NCBI GenBank assembly: GCA_943735955.1
Contig: OX030968.1
Location: forward strand, 6,563,830 to 6,627,829
Reading direction: 5' to 3'
DNA: 64,000 nucleotides
Source: Piscicola geometra
Lineage: Eukaryota; Annelida; Clitellata; Hirudinida; Piscicolidae
The notes below the pieces were generated by a model that saw nothing but the letters and a program-made list of their open reading frames with translations, ran no database searches and was not told the DNA's origin. Position 1 is the stretch's first letter, and the number at the start of each line of letters is the position of its first letter. Below are positions 34,101 to 49,100 of the stretch, piece by piece. The position numbers were made by a program, and so were the translations under genes.

Positions 34101-37100
34101 GTGAAACCATTCGGTCCAGTGTTTCCTTGCTCTCCTGGTTGACCCGAATTACCCAAGTTGCCTGGAGATCCTCGGTCTCCTTGAGGCCCTGGAGGTCCTT
34201 GAGGTCCTGGTCCACCAATAGGTCCAGGACTGCCAACGTCACCCCTTGATCCGACTGGACCAGCTGGGCCTGGTAAGCCTGATGGTCCGAGACTACCAGC
34301 AGGTCCTGGCTGTCCGCTAGGTCCTTGAGGTCCAGAAGGTCCAATAGGCCCAGAGTTACCGGTGTCACCCTGGCCTCCTACAGGTCCATTCTGTCCGAGA
34401 GGTCCTTTGGGACCAGGCAATCCAGTACCTCCAGTATCTCCAACCGGTCCAATTGGTCCCAAAGGACCAGAAGGTCCTATTGGTCCCAAAGGTCCAGTCT
34501 GTCCTGTATCTCCTTGTAATCCTTGCGGTCCTCTGGGTCCTTGAGCTCCGTTTGGTCCCTGCGGTCCACTGTTACCGTCAGGTCCAATCGGGCCACGCAG
34601 TCCTTGAGGTCCTTGTGGGCCTAAAGGTCCCAATGGGCCAACTGGACCAGGAAAGCCTGGTTCACCTTTAGTTCCAACACTTCCCACAGGCCCAACAGGT
34701 CCAATAGGTCCCAGTGGTCCAGCAGGTCCAATGCCACCAGTGTCACCGGGGTCTCCGAGGTCACCTCTAGGTCCAGCATTTCCAGATGGTCCAATCGGTC
34801 CTGCCGGTCCTAGACCACCTGATGGGCCTTGAGGGCCTGGAGATCCAACCGATCCCTGCGGTCCGAGAGGACCAGTGTTTCCTTGAGGACCTTGTGGTCC
34901 TGTGAATCCAGTAGCTCCGGGTGACCCTTGAGGTCCCAGGTCTCCTTTTGGTCCTACAACACCTGAAACACCAACAGATCCGATAGACCCCTTAGACCCT
35001 TGCTGACCCCTATCTCCTTGGTCTCCCTTGGGGCCAGACGAACCAGTGTCTCCTTGGGGTCCTGAAGGTCCTTGTGGACCCTGGTTACCTGCAGGTCCCA
35101 TTTCTCCAGTGTTTCCAATTGGTCCTAACGGCCCTGGAGAACCTGGCAAACCAGCAATGCCAATTGGACCAATCACGCCTACTGGTCCTTGATTTCCTGG
35201 GAATCCCACTGGTCCAATGGGACCAGGCTGTCCAGAAGGTCCCTGAGGGCCTACTTCTCCTTTTGGTCCTGCCTGGCCAGGTTGCCCCGACGGACCTAAA
35301 AAATTGAAATAAAAACTTGTTACAACAGGATATAAAAACAATAGCCGAACAAAAACCTATATTATTTATTCAATCTCAGAAATAAAACTGTTTGAAATTT
35401 TGTTGAAAGTCAGTTAAATTAAATACGTCATACCAGAAGGCCCTATTGGACCAGCTTGTCCCTTGGATCCTTTTGGTCCTTGAGGTCCTTGGAATCCAGT
35501 TCCTGTTGGTCCAGAAGGACCAGCTGGTCCCTGTGGCCCAGCAGGTCCCAAAGGTCCTGGCAAGCCTTGATCTCCCTGCAGTCCTTGAGGTCCAGGCGCT
35601 CCCAGGTTTCCAATTTGTCCTTTGGGTCCCTTCGGTCCAGCGTCTCCTTTCAAACCAGGCTGACCAGCTTGTCCTGAAGGCCCAGGATTTCCAATGTCAC
35701 CAGGCAGTCCTGTAGGCCCTTGCAATCCTGGGACTCCTGGAGAACCAATGCTTCCATCTGGACCTGGAGATCCGGACTGTCCTGTGCTTCCTTGAGGACC
35801 AGCAGGTCCGGGTGATCCAATAGATCCTTGCTGACCTTTGTCTCCCTTCTGACCTTGAGGTCCTGCCAAACCAAGTTGACCTTTCGGACCTGGATTTCCA
35901 TTAGGGCCCAAAGGACCTTGAAGACCAGTATCTCCCTGGGGGCCGACTAGTCCAGTAGCGCCAGGTGCTCCTGTTTGCACGAAAACATACGTCTCATTAA
36001 ACAATCACATACTTATTTAAAAACTCCATTATAATAATAATTTTTAAAAAGCTACAAACCTTGAGGTCCAAAAGCTCCTCTTTCTCCAATAGGTCCACGT
36101 TGTCCTGGTTGACCTGCAGGTCCTTGTAGACCTGGTTGTCCTGGAGATCCCAAGGGCCCAATAGGACCTGGCAAACCAATTTGCCCCTTGCCTCCTGTGT
36201 TACCAGTATCTCCAGGGTCTCCTACGAAGCCACTGCTTCCCTGAGGACCAATTGATCCGGATGCTCCTACATTTCCAACTGGTCCAAGAGGTCCAGGTTG
36301 CCCTTGAGGTCCAAGTGGACCAGATTGACCAGCAGGTCCTGGCTCCCCAGGTAATCCAATACTGCCTGGTGCTCCTGGAACACCTTGAGGGCCATTAAAT
36401 CCTACTTGTCCTTTTGGTCCCTGGGGTCCTGCAGGTCCAGGGCTTCCATTCAATCCAGTAGCACCTCTTGGTCCACTAGGGCCAAGTGGTCCTAGCTGCC
36501 CTTGATCTCCCGGCAAGCCTTTGGTTCCTTTTGATCCTTGAGGGCCTGGTTGACCCAGTGGACCCTGTGACCCAGTTTGTCCAGTTCCTCCAATTGTTCC
36601 TGAACTACCTTGTAATCCATTATCTCCTCTAGGACCCTTAGGCCCTTTAGGTCCAGGCTGACCTGTAGATTAGAGAAGATGTTGTAAGTAACCTTCTAAC
36701 TACAATTTTATCTAAAAATATACTTTAAAAATTTTAATTTTAGGATTTCTACTTAAACAAACTACCTGTTGGTCCAACTGGTCCTGTTGGTCCTTGTGGA
36801 CCCTGAGGTCCAGGTTGACCTTGAGGTCCTAGCAAACCATTTTGACCTTTTGGTCCCGCGATGCCTGAAGGTCCTGCGACTCCAGCCGGTCCAACATCAC
36901 CACTTTGACCAAGGTTTCCAGATGCTCCAGTGTCTCCTTTGGCTCCTTGAGCCCCTTGTGGTCCTGGTGCTCCATTCTGACCATTCTGACCAGCTTGACC
37001 CACTTGACCAACAGGCCCAACAACACCTTGAACACCGGGTTGTCCGATCTGACCTATGCCTCCGAGGCTACCAGGAACTCCAGGAGCACCAATTGGCCCA

Positions 37101-40100
37101 ATGGGACCTGGTAGACCAGGGTCTCCTTGTAATCCGATCGGCCCAAGAGGTCCTTGAGGTCCGGGTTGTCCAGTGGGTCCTTTATCTCCTGATGGACCGG
37201 GAAGACCAGCTTGTCCGATGCTTCCCGCAGGTCCAGGCGCTCCAGAATTTCCTTGTGAGCCTGGAGAACCTGCTGGACCCGTATCACCAGGACTTCCAAC
37301 TTGGCCGTTAAGACCAGTTGCTCCAGTGAATCCTGTCGAACCTTGTTGTCCTTGACCTCCTGGCTCTCCTTGAGAACCTGCATAATGATATAACGATAGA
37401 TGTAAATGAATATCCCCGACAATTTTCTATTTAAAAACAATACAAATAGTTTTTCTCTAAAAAAAGTTAATTTTATTATCTTTTAAAATGCCAACCTTGT
37501 TGTCCAGTTGGCCCTGGAGAACCCGTATCACCAAGTTCTCCCTTCGGACCAGATTGACCTGTAGCTCCAGGATTTCCAGCCGGTCCCAAAAAGCCAATTT
37601 CACCAACTGGTCCTGTGGGTCCCGTAGCTCCTTGAGGACCGATTGAACCTGGTTGTCCCAGTTGTCCTGGTGCACCCAATGGTCCAGTGGGACCATTAGG
37701 TCCCGTGTCGCCTGGTGCACCACTGAAACCCTGTTGTCCTTGTGGTCCTTGAGGTCCAGGAGAGCCAATATCTCCCTTCAAACCTACGTTTCCATTGGGC
37801 CCTGGAGCCCCATTCGGTCCTGGAGATCCAGCAAATCCAGGAAGACCGGTGTCGCCTTGAATTCCTTTCACTCCAGCCTGTCCTTGAACGCCAGCACGAC
37901 CAGGTTGTCCAACGTTGCCTGCAGGTCCGACGCTTCCAACTGGTCCCTTCTGGCCTGGCAGCCCCTGAAGACCAACCGCTCCTGAAGGACCAGCAGGACC
38001 AGCAAAACCTGGTTGACCCTTGTTTCCTTGTTGACCCTGTCCTCCTGGTTGGCCTTTAGCTCCTTGTGGTCCTGGCAATCCAGCTTGTCCAGGTGCTCCA
38101 GTGTTTCCAATGGGGCCAGCTATTCCAATAGCCCCTGGTTGCCCGGGTTGACCTGGCTGACCAATATTACCGTTCGAACCGGGAGCACCATCTTGACCTT
38201 GTGGTCCTGTGTAAGAGTTATTGTGCTTTATTCAGACGAACTAAATATCTATTCTTTTATAAAATGAATAGTGTTGTATACGTTTACATGAAAATGTTAA
38301 AACTTAGTATTTAAATTTCTGACTATATTTTACAAAGTCTACCTCACTCCCCTTCCGATGATTAATTTTCTGACCCAATTTTATTAAAAATGTTTAACGT
38401 GTCTCACTGAAAACTAGTCTTCGTATTTAGCTTAATTTTCAATTTAGTTAATATCGAATAGTGAAAATAAATATGTATGTTAAATTCTTTTATAAAAAAA
38501 ATAATAAAATAAATATTAATGTTTATTGTAATTCCTGCTTCACATACCTGGTTGCCCAAGCTGACCAGGCTGTCCTGCAAAACCAATTTCTCCTTTCGAG
38601 CCTGGATTTCCCTTTTGACCTTGAGGGCCTGGCGAACCCGGTTGACCTTGTTGTCCTTGGAAACCCGCATCTCCTGGAAGACCTTTGATTCCAGGTTGTC
38701 CAGACTGACCCTGAGGTCCTTGCTGGCCCTGAGAACCAGGATTTCCTACTGAACCAATGTCACCTTTAGGCCCTGCTTGACCTCTTGCTCCAGGCGCGCC
38801 AGCCTGCCCAGAAGGACCAATTGAACCACTAGGTCCAACAGGTCCGGTGTTTCCAGGTTGTCCCTTTGGTCCCAGTTGTCCTTGTTGCCCTTGGTTTCCT
38901 GGTTGGCCTGGCTGACCAGTCGATCCTTGAGGTCCTGTGTCTCCTTGTGCGCCAGGCAATCCTCGGTTTCCATTAGTTCCAGGCTGGCCCACTGGACCTT
39001 TGTGGTTGGAAATATTAAAATATAATTAATTCATTATAAAAGTTAAATTAAACTATTTTAAATATATATATTTATTCAAGGCTAACCAGTAGGTCCTGTG
39101 TTGCCAGCTTGACCAGGTTGCCCAGTAGCTCCTTGTGGTCCGTTATCACCTCTAGGGCCAGCAGGGCCTAACACGCCAGAAGGTCCAGGTAGTCCAGGCA
39201 GTCCTGATGCGCCAGTGTCGCCTGAAGCGCCAGTGAAGCCCTGCCCTCCAGAAGAACCAGTCGCACCAGGGTCTCCCACCAGCCCAATAGGCCCAACTTG
39301 CCCTGGCTGTCCAGGCTGACCTAAAGGACCAGTCTGACCAGTGCTACCTGTGCCTCCCTGTGGTCCTTGGGAGCCTGGAGATCCTGGCTGACCATTATCT
39401 CCCCGTAAACCAGGAGCACCAACGTTGCCTGGTTGTCCCTTAGTTCCTATATCTCCGGTGAAACCTTGAGGTCCTGGTTGGCCTTGCTGTCCTGAATTTC
39501 CAGTAGCTCCAGGTCCTCCCGTTGGTCCTTGCTGTCCAGGAGCGCCTTGCGGGCCTGGACTACCTTGAGTGCCTGGGTCTCCTCTTTGACCGGGTGAGCC
39601 AGGGAAACCAACGTTTCCTTGCGAACCCGGATTTCCAGGAACTCCCACAGATCCTGTGTTGCCCCTCTGGCCTGGTTGACCCTGGTTTCCAGCATCTCCT
39701 GTGTCTCCTTGAGGTCCAGGCTGACCAATGACACCAGGCTGACCAGGTGCGCCCACGAATCCTGGAGATCCCTTGAATCCAGAAGGTCCTTCAGAGTGTC
39801 AAAAGAGTTCATTTAAAATTTATCTATGAAATGACTTATGTATTTAGAAGAAGTAAATAGTTCAATTAAAACTTAAATAAAAAATACACAAGCAGAACCA
39901 ACCTTTGAGACCCTGGACACCACTGGCTCCTGTGTCCCCATTACCTCCTGGAAAGCCATCTTGTCCGGGAGATCCTAAAATCCACAGAATATAATTTAAA
40001 TGTATTTATGACAAATAAACAAAAAAATAAATAAAAGATTCATACAAGCTCATGATAAAATTTCAACCTGGAAGTCCCGTGTTGCCAGGGTCTCCAGCAG

Positions 40101-43100
40101 CACCCGGTTGTCCACGCGCTCCTGGGAAACCAGGCTGGCCCAGATTACCTATATTTCCTTTAGGACCTTTGGGACCAGCAGGTCCGGGAGCTCCGTTTGA
40201 CCCTGCTTGGCCAAGAGGGCCCGGTTGACCAGTATCACCCTTACTTCCCGCCGGACCAACTGCTCCGGGTTGTCCTTTAGCTCCGTTTTGGCCAACTGGT
40301 CCTGGCTGGCCAGTGTTTCCTTGAGGTCCTGCGGGTCCAACGTTTCCTGTAGCCCCCTGGAAGCCATTCTCTCCTCTAAGTCCTGCTGGTCCAACCTGTC
40401 CTTGTGGTCCTGGGAGGCCTGGTTGTCCATTGGGACCCGGCTGTCCTAGAGCTCCCGGAGGACCCACTTGACCAGGCAAACCCTTTTCTCCTTGTGGTCC
40501 TGGCGAACCATTTTGACCTGGACTTCCTGAAATTCAAAAAGAAGGTTGTTAGGTTCATGAATAAATTTTTTCAAAAAATTAACAAATTATACATTATAAT
40601 TTATAATCCAGGTCACTTTTGAGTGATTATAAATAACATACCCATAAGTTAAATTTAATATCCCACCTGGCTGTCCAACAAAGCCTGAATCTCCTTGAGG
40701 TCCCACGTCGCCGGGCTGTCCGATATTTCCATCAGGACCTTTAGCGCCATTTGCTCCAGGTGCACCAACAGATCCTGCCGGTCCTGGGAAACCTTTGCTG
40801 CCGGTTTGTCCTATAGGACCTGCCGAACCAACGGGCCCTTGATTCCCTTGGGGACCAGGTTGACCAGAAACTCCTTGAGCTCCGGTAGCTCCTTGGTTTC
40901 CCTGTGGACCAGGCGTTCCTTGCGAGCCTCTCTGAGCTGGAGGTCCGGGAGGTCCTCGTGGGCCTTGTAATCCAGAAATTCCCTTATCTCCCAAAGGCCC
41001 AGTGAAGCCTTGCTGTCCTGGTGCTCCTACTGAGCCTGGTTGTCCTGCCTGGCCTGAAGATCCAGTGTCACCTTTGTCTCCTTGAATACCTGGCTGACCC
41101 TGGTTACCCGGGTTGCCAGACGGTCCAGGAGATCCTGAATCGCCTACTTGGCCCGTTGCTCCTAGAGGCCCAGGAGCTCCAGTGAAGCCTTGAGGTCCAG
41201 TGAATCCCTGTGGTCCCGCAGGGCCTTTCAAACCTGGACTGCCAGAAGGACCAGGTAATCCTAGAAAATGTGAAGAAAATAGGTTAGAAGAATAGTAACA
41301 ATAGTTCGGGTTTACTTAACGTTAATAATATTTGAAGTTGTATTGTATTTTTCAAATGAAAAGAATGTATTCAACAAACCAATGTCTCCTGGCTGTCCTG
41401 CAGGTCCTGGTTGTCCAGAAGGTCCTCTTAAGCCAGAAGATCCAGGCTGACCAATGGGTCCATCGGGTCCTGCTTGTCCTTGCTGACCAATAGGCCCAGC
41501 TGGTCCTGGAGCGCCTTGGATTCCTGGCTGGCCTGGCAGTCCATTAGAGCCTGGATTTCCTGGGTCACCTACAAAGCCACTATCTCCCTTTTCTCCTTGA
41601 GGTCCTCTTTGACCTGCTTGTCCCGGTTGACCAATTGGACCAGGTTGTCCGTTTGAACCAGATGGACCTTGAGCTCCAGGATCTCCTTGCTGGCCTAAGT
41701 TTCCTTGTTGACCCGGGTCTCCAACTTGGCCTTCAGGTCCTGGTGCTCCATTTGGTCCAATTGATCCGGGCTGACCTGGCTGACCAGCTTGTCCAGGGTT
41801 ACCTTGAGGGCCTTGGTTTCCCTTAGGACCAGCTTGTCCATTTGGCCCTGGAACGCCAACGAAACCAGCAGGGCCTGTATCTCCCTGTGGTCCTGGAGAG
41901 CCCTGTGGGCCAACGCCTCCTGGCAGACCTGCATCTCCTTTGCTTCCTTGAGGCCCAGGCTGTCCTTGCTGTCCTGAATTTCCTGGATTACCATTATCTC
42001 CTGGCAACCCTTTGAAACCTTTAGAACCTTGTTGTCCACGCAGTCCTGGAGACCCGTTCGGCCCAGCAGGGCCACTTGGACCTACTTGACCTTTCGGTCC
42101 GTCAGATCCCTGAGGTCCCTGAAAGCCTGCTTGTCCTGGACTGCCCTGTTGACCTTGGTCTCCAGTAGCTCCTTGAGGTCCTTGTGGCCCGGGAGCACCC
42201 GCTGACCCTTGCTGGCCTTGAGGTCCTTTTGGTCCAGCCACTCCTGCTAAGCCTGGTTGTCCATTGGCTCCTTGTTGGCCTGGAGATCCTGCTTGACCAG
42301 GGTTGCCATTATCACCAGCCTGGCCTTTTGGTCCTGGTGAACCGATGTTTCCCGGTTGTCCTGGTTGACCTGGTTGGCCTTGTTGGCCTTGATCTCCAGG
42401 AGCTCCAAGCTGACCTGGCGCACCATTAGCTCCAGGCTGTCCTGGTAATCCATTTGGTCCTTGTTGTCCTGACTGTCCTGGATTTCCAATGGCTCCAACA
42501 GGCCCCTGTTGACCTTGTTGTCCTGCTAATCCAGGCTGTCCTTGCGGTCCAGTGTCTCCAACTTGTCCGGTTTGTCCAGTTTGACCTGGTTGTCCTCTAG
42601 CACCTGGTTGACCCGCTGGGCCTGGTTGACCTACTGAACCTATAGATCCCGTATCTCCCCTGCCACCTGCCTGTCCCGGATCTCCCTGAAGACCTAAAAT
42701 AAAATTGACAAAATAAAAATTGATCATACATTATTATTTCAAAGATGCGTGCATACAATTAAATTTAAAAAACTGTTAAAATTATAATCTAAATATTTTC
42801 TCGTATTATAAAATATTTTATTCTATTTTAACCTTGGGATCCAGGGAATCCTTGTTGACCAGGCTGTCCTGGATTACCTGCAGCCCCAGGTTGTCCGTTT
42901 GCACCAACAGGACCAGGTTCTCCCTTCTGACCCTGCTGACCAGACTGCCCTGGAGTTCCTGGATCGCCAACAAGCCCATTCGGGCCTGACTGACCTCTGG
43001 GGCCTGGCTGGCCAACCTGACCAGGATTGCCTGTGTCTCCTTGAAAACCCACTGGCCCTTGAGACCCTGGTTGACCCGGTGAACCTGGCTGACCAGTGAA

Positions 43101-46100
43101 TCCTTGAGGTCCTGCAGCTCCTGCTCTCCCTGGTTGACCATTTGGTCCAGGTTGACCTGCGTTACCCAATGGTCCTGGTTGTCCTTTTTGTCCCTGAGGT
43201 CCTTGTTGACCTTGTGCTCCTGCTGATCCAGAAGGTCCTTGAACGCCCTGATTTCCTGACGGTCCTCTCAAGCCAGGGTTTCCCATGGGTCCTTGAAAAT
43301 ATTGAGAAAAAGTTAAAACTCTATTCTTTATAGTCATTATTTAAAAACCCAAATATACTCACTAACCAGCACTACCACTGGCTCCTTGAGGTCCTGGAGT
43401 CCCGCTTGGTCCTCTTGACCCAGGCTGTCCCAAGACTCCAGGATTTCCTTTTGATCCAACAGGCCCAGCTGGACCAGTAGGGCCTGGCTGACCCTTGTTA
43501 CCCTGGGGTCCTTGAGGCCCAGACTGTCCTTGAGGGCCCTGAGTACCTGGCTCTCCTATGAGTCCACTCAGACCACTTTGACCTTGGGCCCCTCTAGATC
43601 CGGCTTGCCCAGCTTGTCCAGGTTGTCCTTGTGGTCCGGGTTGTCCTGGTTGACCTTGCTGGCCAGGCTGTCCATTTTGACCAGGAGCTCCAGCATCTCC
43701 AATCAAGCCAGTGTCTCCTGCAGCTCCTGTGAACCCTGTTTGACCTTGCTGACCTTGTGATCCAATATCACCCTTTTGACCAGCTTGACCCGGAGTTCCA
43801 GCCTGACCAGGTTGGCCAACAGCCCCTGGCTGTCCTTTTTGACCTTGCTGACCAGGTTGACCTATATTTCCTTTTGACCCAGGTTGACCAGGTTGTCCAG
43901 TAGCTCCTTGAGGACCAGCTTGTCCTGGATCACCCTTGAGTCCTGCAGGTCCAGGGAGGCCTGTGCCTCCTGTTAAGAACGATAATCACATTATTCCAAG
44001 ACTTCTTAAACGAGTAAAGCTTATTAGATTAGACTACTATTTAGTAGATATTATTTAGTTATAAAGTAGATTAGACTATTCTCTTGCACTTTAGAATTTT
44101 ATTATCTATAAAAGATATATTTTACACAGAAGTATAAACTTGAAATTATAACCAAACCTAATATAAGACAGTCAAACAACTGCGTATACCGAGTTAATCC
44201 AAAATAAACATTCTTTTAAATTATCAAACACTATTAATCTGTATTTGTAGTTAATATATTTTCTATTTTGTTTTCAGTATTTCAGTAATAAAAAGAATAA
44301 AATAAGTACGAATACTTATAATAATGATTATTTTAATTATTTTATTAATAAAAAACTAAATTTAAATACAAAATGCATCCAAAAACCTGGCTGTCCTGCT
44401 TGACCTTGCTGACCAATAGTTCCGACCTCTCCAGGAAGTCCTGGTGACCCCTTAGCTCCAACAGGCCCTACTTGACCAACCGGGCCTATTTGGCCAGGTG
44501 ACCCTTGGAAGCCCGTGTTGCCAGTGTCTCCAGTATCTCCGATAATTCCACTAGGTCCCGGCAAACCAATTTGTCCCGTGAAACCAATTCCCCCCCTTTG
44601 TCCGGGCTGACCCTGTTGGCCTTGTTGGCCTGATTGTCCGACGTTTCCAGGAGCTCCTACAGGTCCAGGTTGTCCAGCTGGGCCTTTCAAGCCAGGACTA
44701 CCCACTGGTCCCGTGTCCCCAGGTAGTCCTTTCAGACCAGCTTGTCCATTGGGACCAGGTTGCCCTTGAGGTCCAGGCTGACCTTGTGATCCTTGGTTCC
44801 CAGGGGATCCTGCATTTCCTGCAGAGCCTTGTGGGCCTTGAAATCCAGCTGGTCCTTTCAACCCTTGCTGTCCTGCTTGTCCCTGTTGTCCAGGCGATCC
44901 AGGCTGCCCATTACTCCCAGGAAGACCAATTTGACCTTTCTGACCGATTTGACCAGTGGATCCAGTGTCACCTTTTAAATGGTTGTTAAAAAGATTAGAT
45001 AATCTTTGTTCATGAAACTTTTGAATTTGATAGGATCCTAAAAAACGTCAACTTTATAAATTAACCTGGGACTCCAGTAGCTCCAGTGAATCCGCTCAAT
45101 CCTATTTGACCCACAGGTCCTTGTTGACCTGGCTGACCAGGGCTGCCTGCTTGTCCTGCGGGTCCAGGTGACCCAGAATCTCCAGGTTGTCCTTTGAGAC
45201 CAGGCGATCCCACCTGTCCTTGGCTTCCTGGGGCTCCCAGCTGCCCTGCAGGTCCTGCATCTCCAGTAGCTCCTTGATTGCCTGTATTTCCAGGGGATCC
45301 AGTTGCTCCTTGAGGTCCTTGTTGACCAGTCGGCCCTTTAGGTCCAACAGGACCAGGTTGTCCGGCAGGCCCAGTAAATCCTTGGTCCCCTTGAGCCCCA
45401 GGTTGACCTTGATTGAGAGAAAGAGAAGTTATTCACGAAATTCAAAACGTTAAAGTTGATATGAAAATCTTTCTACATTCTTGTTCTCAGACTAACCGGG
45501 AGATCCGGCTTGTCCTTGAGTACCAGGGTCACCACTAGGTCCGAGGGGTCCAACAGGGCCACTTGGTCCCGAAGGTCCTTGGGCGCCATTATTTCCTGGA
45601 CGACCCTGGGCACCTTGTTGGCCTGTCATTTACGAATCAAGTTTTGAAACTAGTACATAATAAAACACCATGTTCATGTGTATTTTAACATGTGGGGAAA
45701 CTAATTCAAAGACGCTTACCTTGTTGTCCTGGGGAGCCAAGTTGTCCTGCTTGTCCTGACTGTCCTTTAGGTCCTTGCTGGCCTGCTGAACCTGGCTGAC
45801 CAGGGCTTCCTAATGTTCCTGTTTGACCAACGGGTCCAGGCTGACCAGTAGCTCCAGACTGTCCTTTCAAACCAGTAGGTCCCAACGGACCAGCAGGTCC
45901 AGTATCACCTCCGAGGCCTTGGAAACCAGGCTCGCCAGTTGCACCTTGGGCACCAGTTGGTCCAATAGGTCCTGTACCGCCAGCCTGACCTTGTTGGCCT
46001 CTTTGAGCCGCTGGACCTGGGTCTCCAACTAACCCTTGATCTCCTGAAGGTCCCTTCAAGCCCTTAGGTCCAGTTGATCCAGTTACTCCCGTTGCACCAG

Positions 46101-49100
46101 TGCCTCCAGACAAACCAACCGGTCCTTGTTGTCAAATTGAATGAAAATTTATTTGAACTGTTATTAATGTATATAAAATATAAGGTTCGCTCTAGTTATC
46201 AATGAATACATTTTTTGAAAAATAGATTTTTTAATTTAAAAGGTTTATACCACTCGGTCCTTGAAGACCAGCTTGTCCAGGTTGACCCAAAGGACCACTT
46301 TGGCCAGGCTGTCCTTTAGGACCCTGAGGCCCTATCTGTCCTGGTTGTCCTGCAGGTCCGGGAGATCCTTTACGACCAGCGGGGCCCTGTAAACCAGCAT
46401 CTCCTGGAGATCCAAGAGGTCCTAGCTGGCCTTTGGGACCTGGCGCTCCCTGAGGTCCAGCAGGTCCTGATGGTCCTTGGTTTCCTATTTGACCAACTGG
46501 TCCACTTGGTCCAGCTGGACCAGTCGCTCCTTGTTGTCCTTGTGATCCAACATTTCCGGGTTGACCTTGAGGTCCAAGAGCACCGAGATCTCCTGGTTGA
46601 CCAACAGGTCCTGCAGACCCTGTGTCTCCCTTCAAACCTTGAACGCCTGATTGACCCTGTGGTCCCTGAGAACCTGGGCTGCCAATTTGACCATTGTTCC
46701 CGAGCTGTCCTGGAGACCCTGACTGTCCTCTAGGTCCTTGCTGGCCTTGTAGTCCCTGAGACCCTTGAGGTCCCGCTGGGCCTTTCAATCCACCAGGACC
46801 ACTACTACCAGGAACTCCTTGGGAGCCTACTGGGCCTTGTTGTCCTGAAGGTCCTTGAGGGCCGGGTTGTCCAACTTGACCAGGTTGGCCTTTAGGTCCT
46901 TGTTGACCCTGAGGACCTGATTGGCCAATGTTACCTGCCGGTCCTGGCTGTCCTGGTTGACCACTTTGACCAAGAGGTCCTGGTGCTCCGAGGGGTCCTT
47001 TGGATCCCTGTGGTCCTTGAGGCCCTGCAACTCCAGCGTCTCCTTTCAAACCTTGAACTCCAGGCTGTCCTTGCGTACCAACTGGACCTGTTATTCCAGT
47101 GTCTCCCTGTTGACCCTGATTGCCAGGCGATCCGGGTTGTCCTTGTTTGAAAAAGTAATTAAATAAATTGAGTTCTGAAATAGGATTAGTTCTACAATTC
47201 ATTTCTTCATTTAATATTTTTTTTATTCAGCAAAAAATTATGAATACATACCAGGGTTTCCATTTGGTCCAGCTGGTCCTTGCAGACCCGGATTGCCAAG
47301 AGAACCAGGTTGTCCTTGTGGTCCAACGGGCCCGGCAGGCCCATCTTGCCCTGGGGCTCCTCTCGGCCCAGCTTGACCATCTTGACCTCTAGATCCATCA
47401 TTTCCTGGAAGTCCCGGTAAACCCTTACTTCCTGGCTGACCCTTGCTTCCAGATGCTCCAGTGCTGCCTTGAGGCCCATTGGGTCCATCTTGACCTGGAG
47501 CTCCGAGATTTCCTTGAGGTCCAGGTGATCCGGCTTGGCCAACTGGACCTGGCAGACCAGGCTGTCCGTTGTCTCCAGACGGACCAGTTGATCCAGTATC
47601 TCCAGCGCTTCCGATTTGCCCTGCTGGTCCTGGAGATCCACTGTTTCCTGTGTCTCCCACAGCACCTTGCAATCCTTGACTTCCCTGTTGTCCTTGAGGT
47701 CCAACGGCACCCTGCTGACCCTCAGGACCAACCTGACCAGGGGATCCTGTGTCTCCCTTAGCTCCTTGGAGACCAGGGGTACCTGGGCTTCCTGCATTTG
47801 AGATTAAAAAATAAGCTTGAGAAAAAGAACTTTTTTAGAAGAACAGTTTTGAAATTTTTATTATTTATAAAGTTTATTAAAACCTGCAGATCCAGGTTGG
47901 CCACTTGGTCCTCTGAAGCCTGCTTGACCCTGGGTTCCAGGTTCTCCTTTCTGACCAGGGTTTCCAGGAGTACCAGAGGCTCCCGTGGCTCCGGTGGCTC
48001 CATCAACACCGGGAGATCCCTTAAAGCCTGGAGTTCCAAAAGTTCCTTGTACACCATTTTGTCCTGGAGATCCGATAGGACCAACTGGTCCAGGACTTCC
48101 AGCCGTGCCTGGTGATCCACTTACTCCTGGTTGACCTGGTTGTCCACGGTTGCCTTGAGGACCCAAAGATCCCGCTTGACCTTTAAGACCCGGCTGACCT
48201 TGTATTCCAGCCTGACCTGCACAAAAAAACTCATTTTGAAAATGTTTCTACGTATGAAGTTATTTTCATCCCGAATTAGTTGATAAAATGATTATCTTAC
48301 CTGACGGTCCTTGGTTTCCTGAAGGTCCTCTAGGGCCCTGAGCTCCTTGGGAACCAACATTGCCTGGTTGTCCACTAGGTCCTGCTTGACCGGCAGGCCC
48401 AGTGGCACCAACAGCACCAAGAGGTCCTGGCGAACCTTGATTGCCAGGAAGTCCGCTAACACCTTTTTGTCCACTTTGGCCTGTTGGGCCCGACTGTCCA
48501 GTGTTTCCAGTACCTCCTTGAGACCCAACGGGACCTTGAGGACCTTGTTGACCCTGTGGTCCTGCAGGCCCTGCTGATCCTGGCTGACCCAGACTACCAG
48601 CTGGACCAGCAGAACCAGGCTGACCAATCGCTCCTGGTTGTCCTTGGACCCCGATAAAACCTGGTTGACCAGCTGGTCCCGTATCACCAGTGTCTCCTTT
48701 TTCACCTTGTAATCCAGAAAGTCCATTAGGTCCTTGTGGTTTTAATAAGACAATATTAAACTCTATCCGAAATAACTCCTATTTGAATAAGTTCGATATT
48801 TTGAAACTAAATAAAATGAAATATATTTCCTATGTATAATAAAATTATTTTTGTTTTTGAGAGAATTTTAATGACATAATCAAACCTGGTTGTCCTTGGT
48901 TTCCAAGATTTCCTGGAGATCCAATGGGTCCCTTAACACCTGGCTGGCCAGGAGAACCAACAGGTCCAGCAGCACCTAACGGCCCAACCGCTCCTTGGTT
49001 TCCTTGGTTACCTTGAGCACCAGCGTTTCCGGGAAAACCTGCTTCCCCAGTGAAACCTTGCTGACCAGTTTGGCCTTTAGGACCAACTGGACCGGCGGGA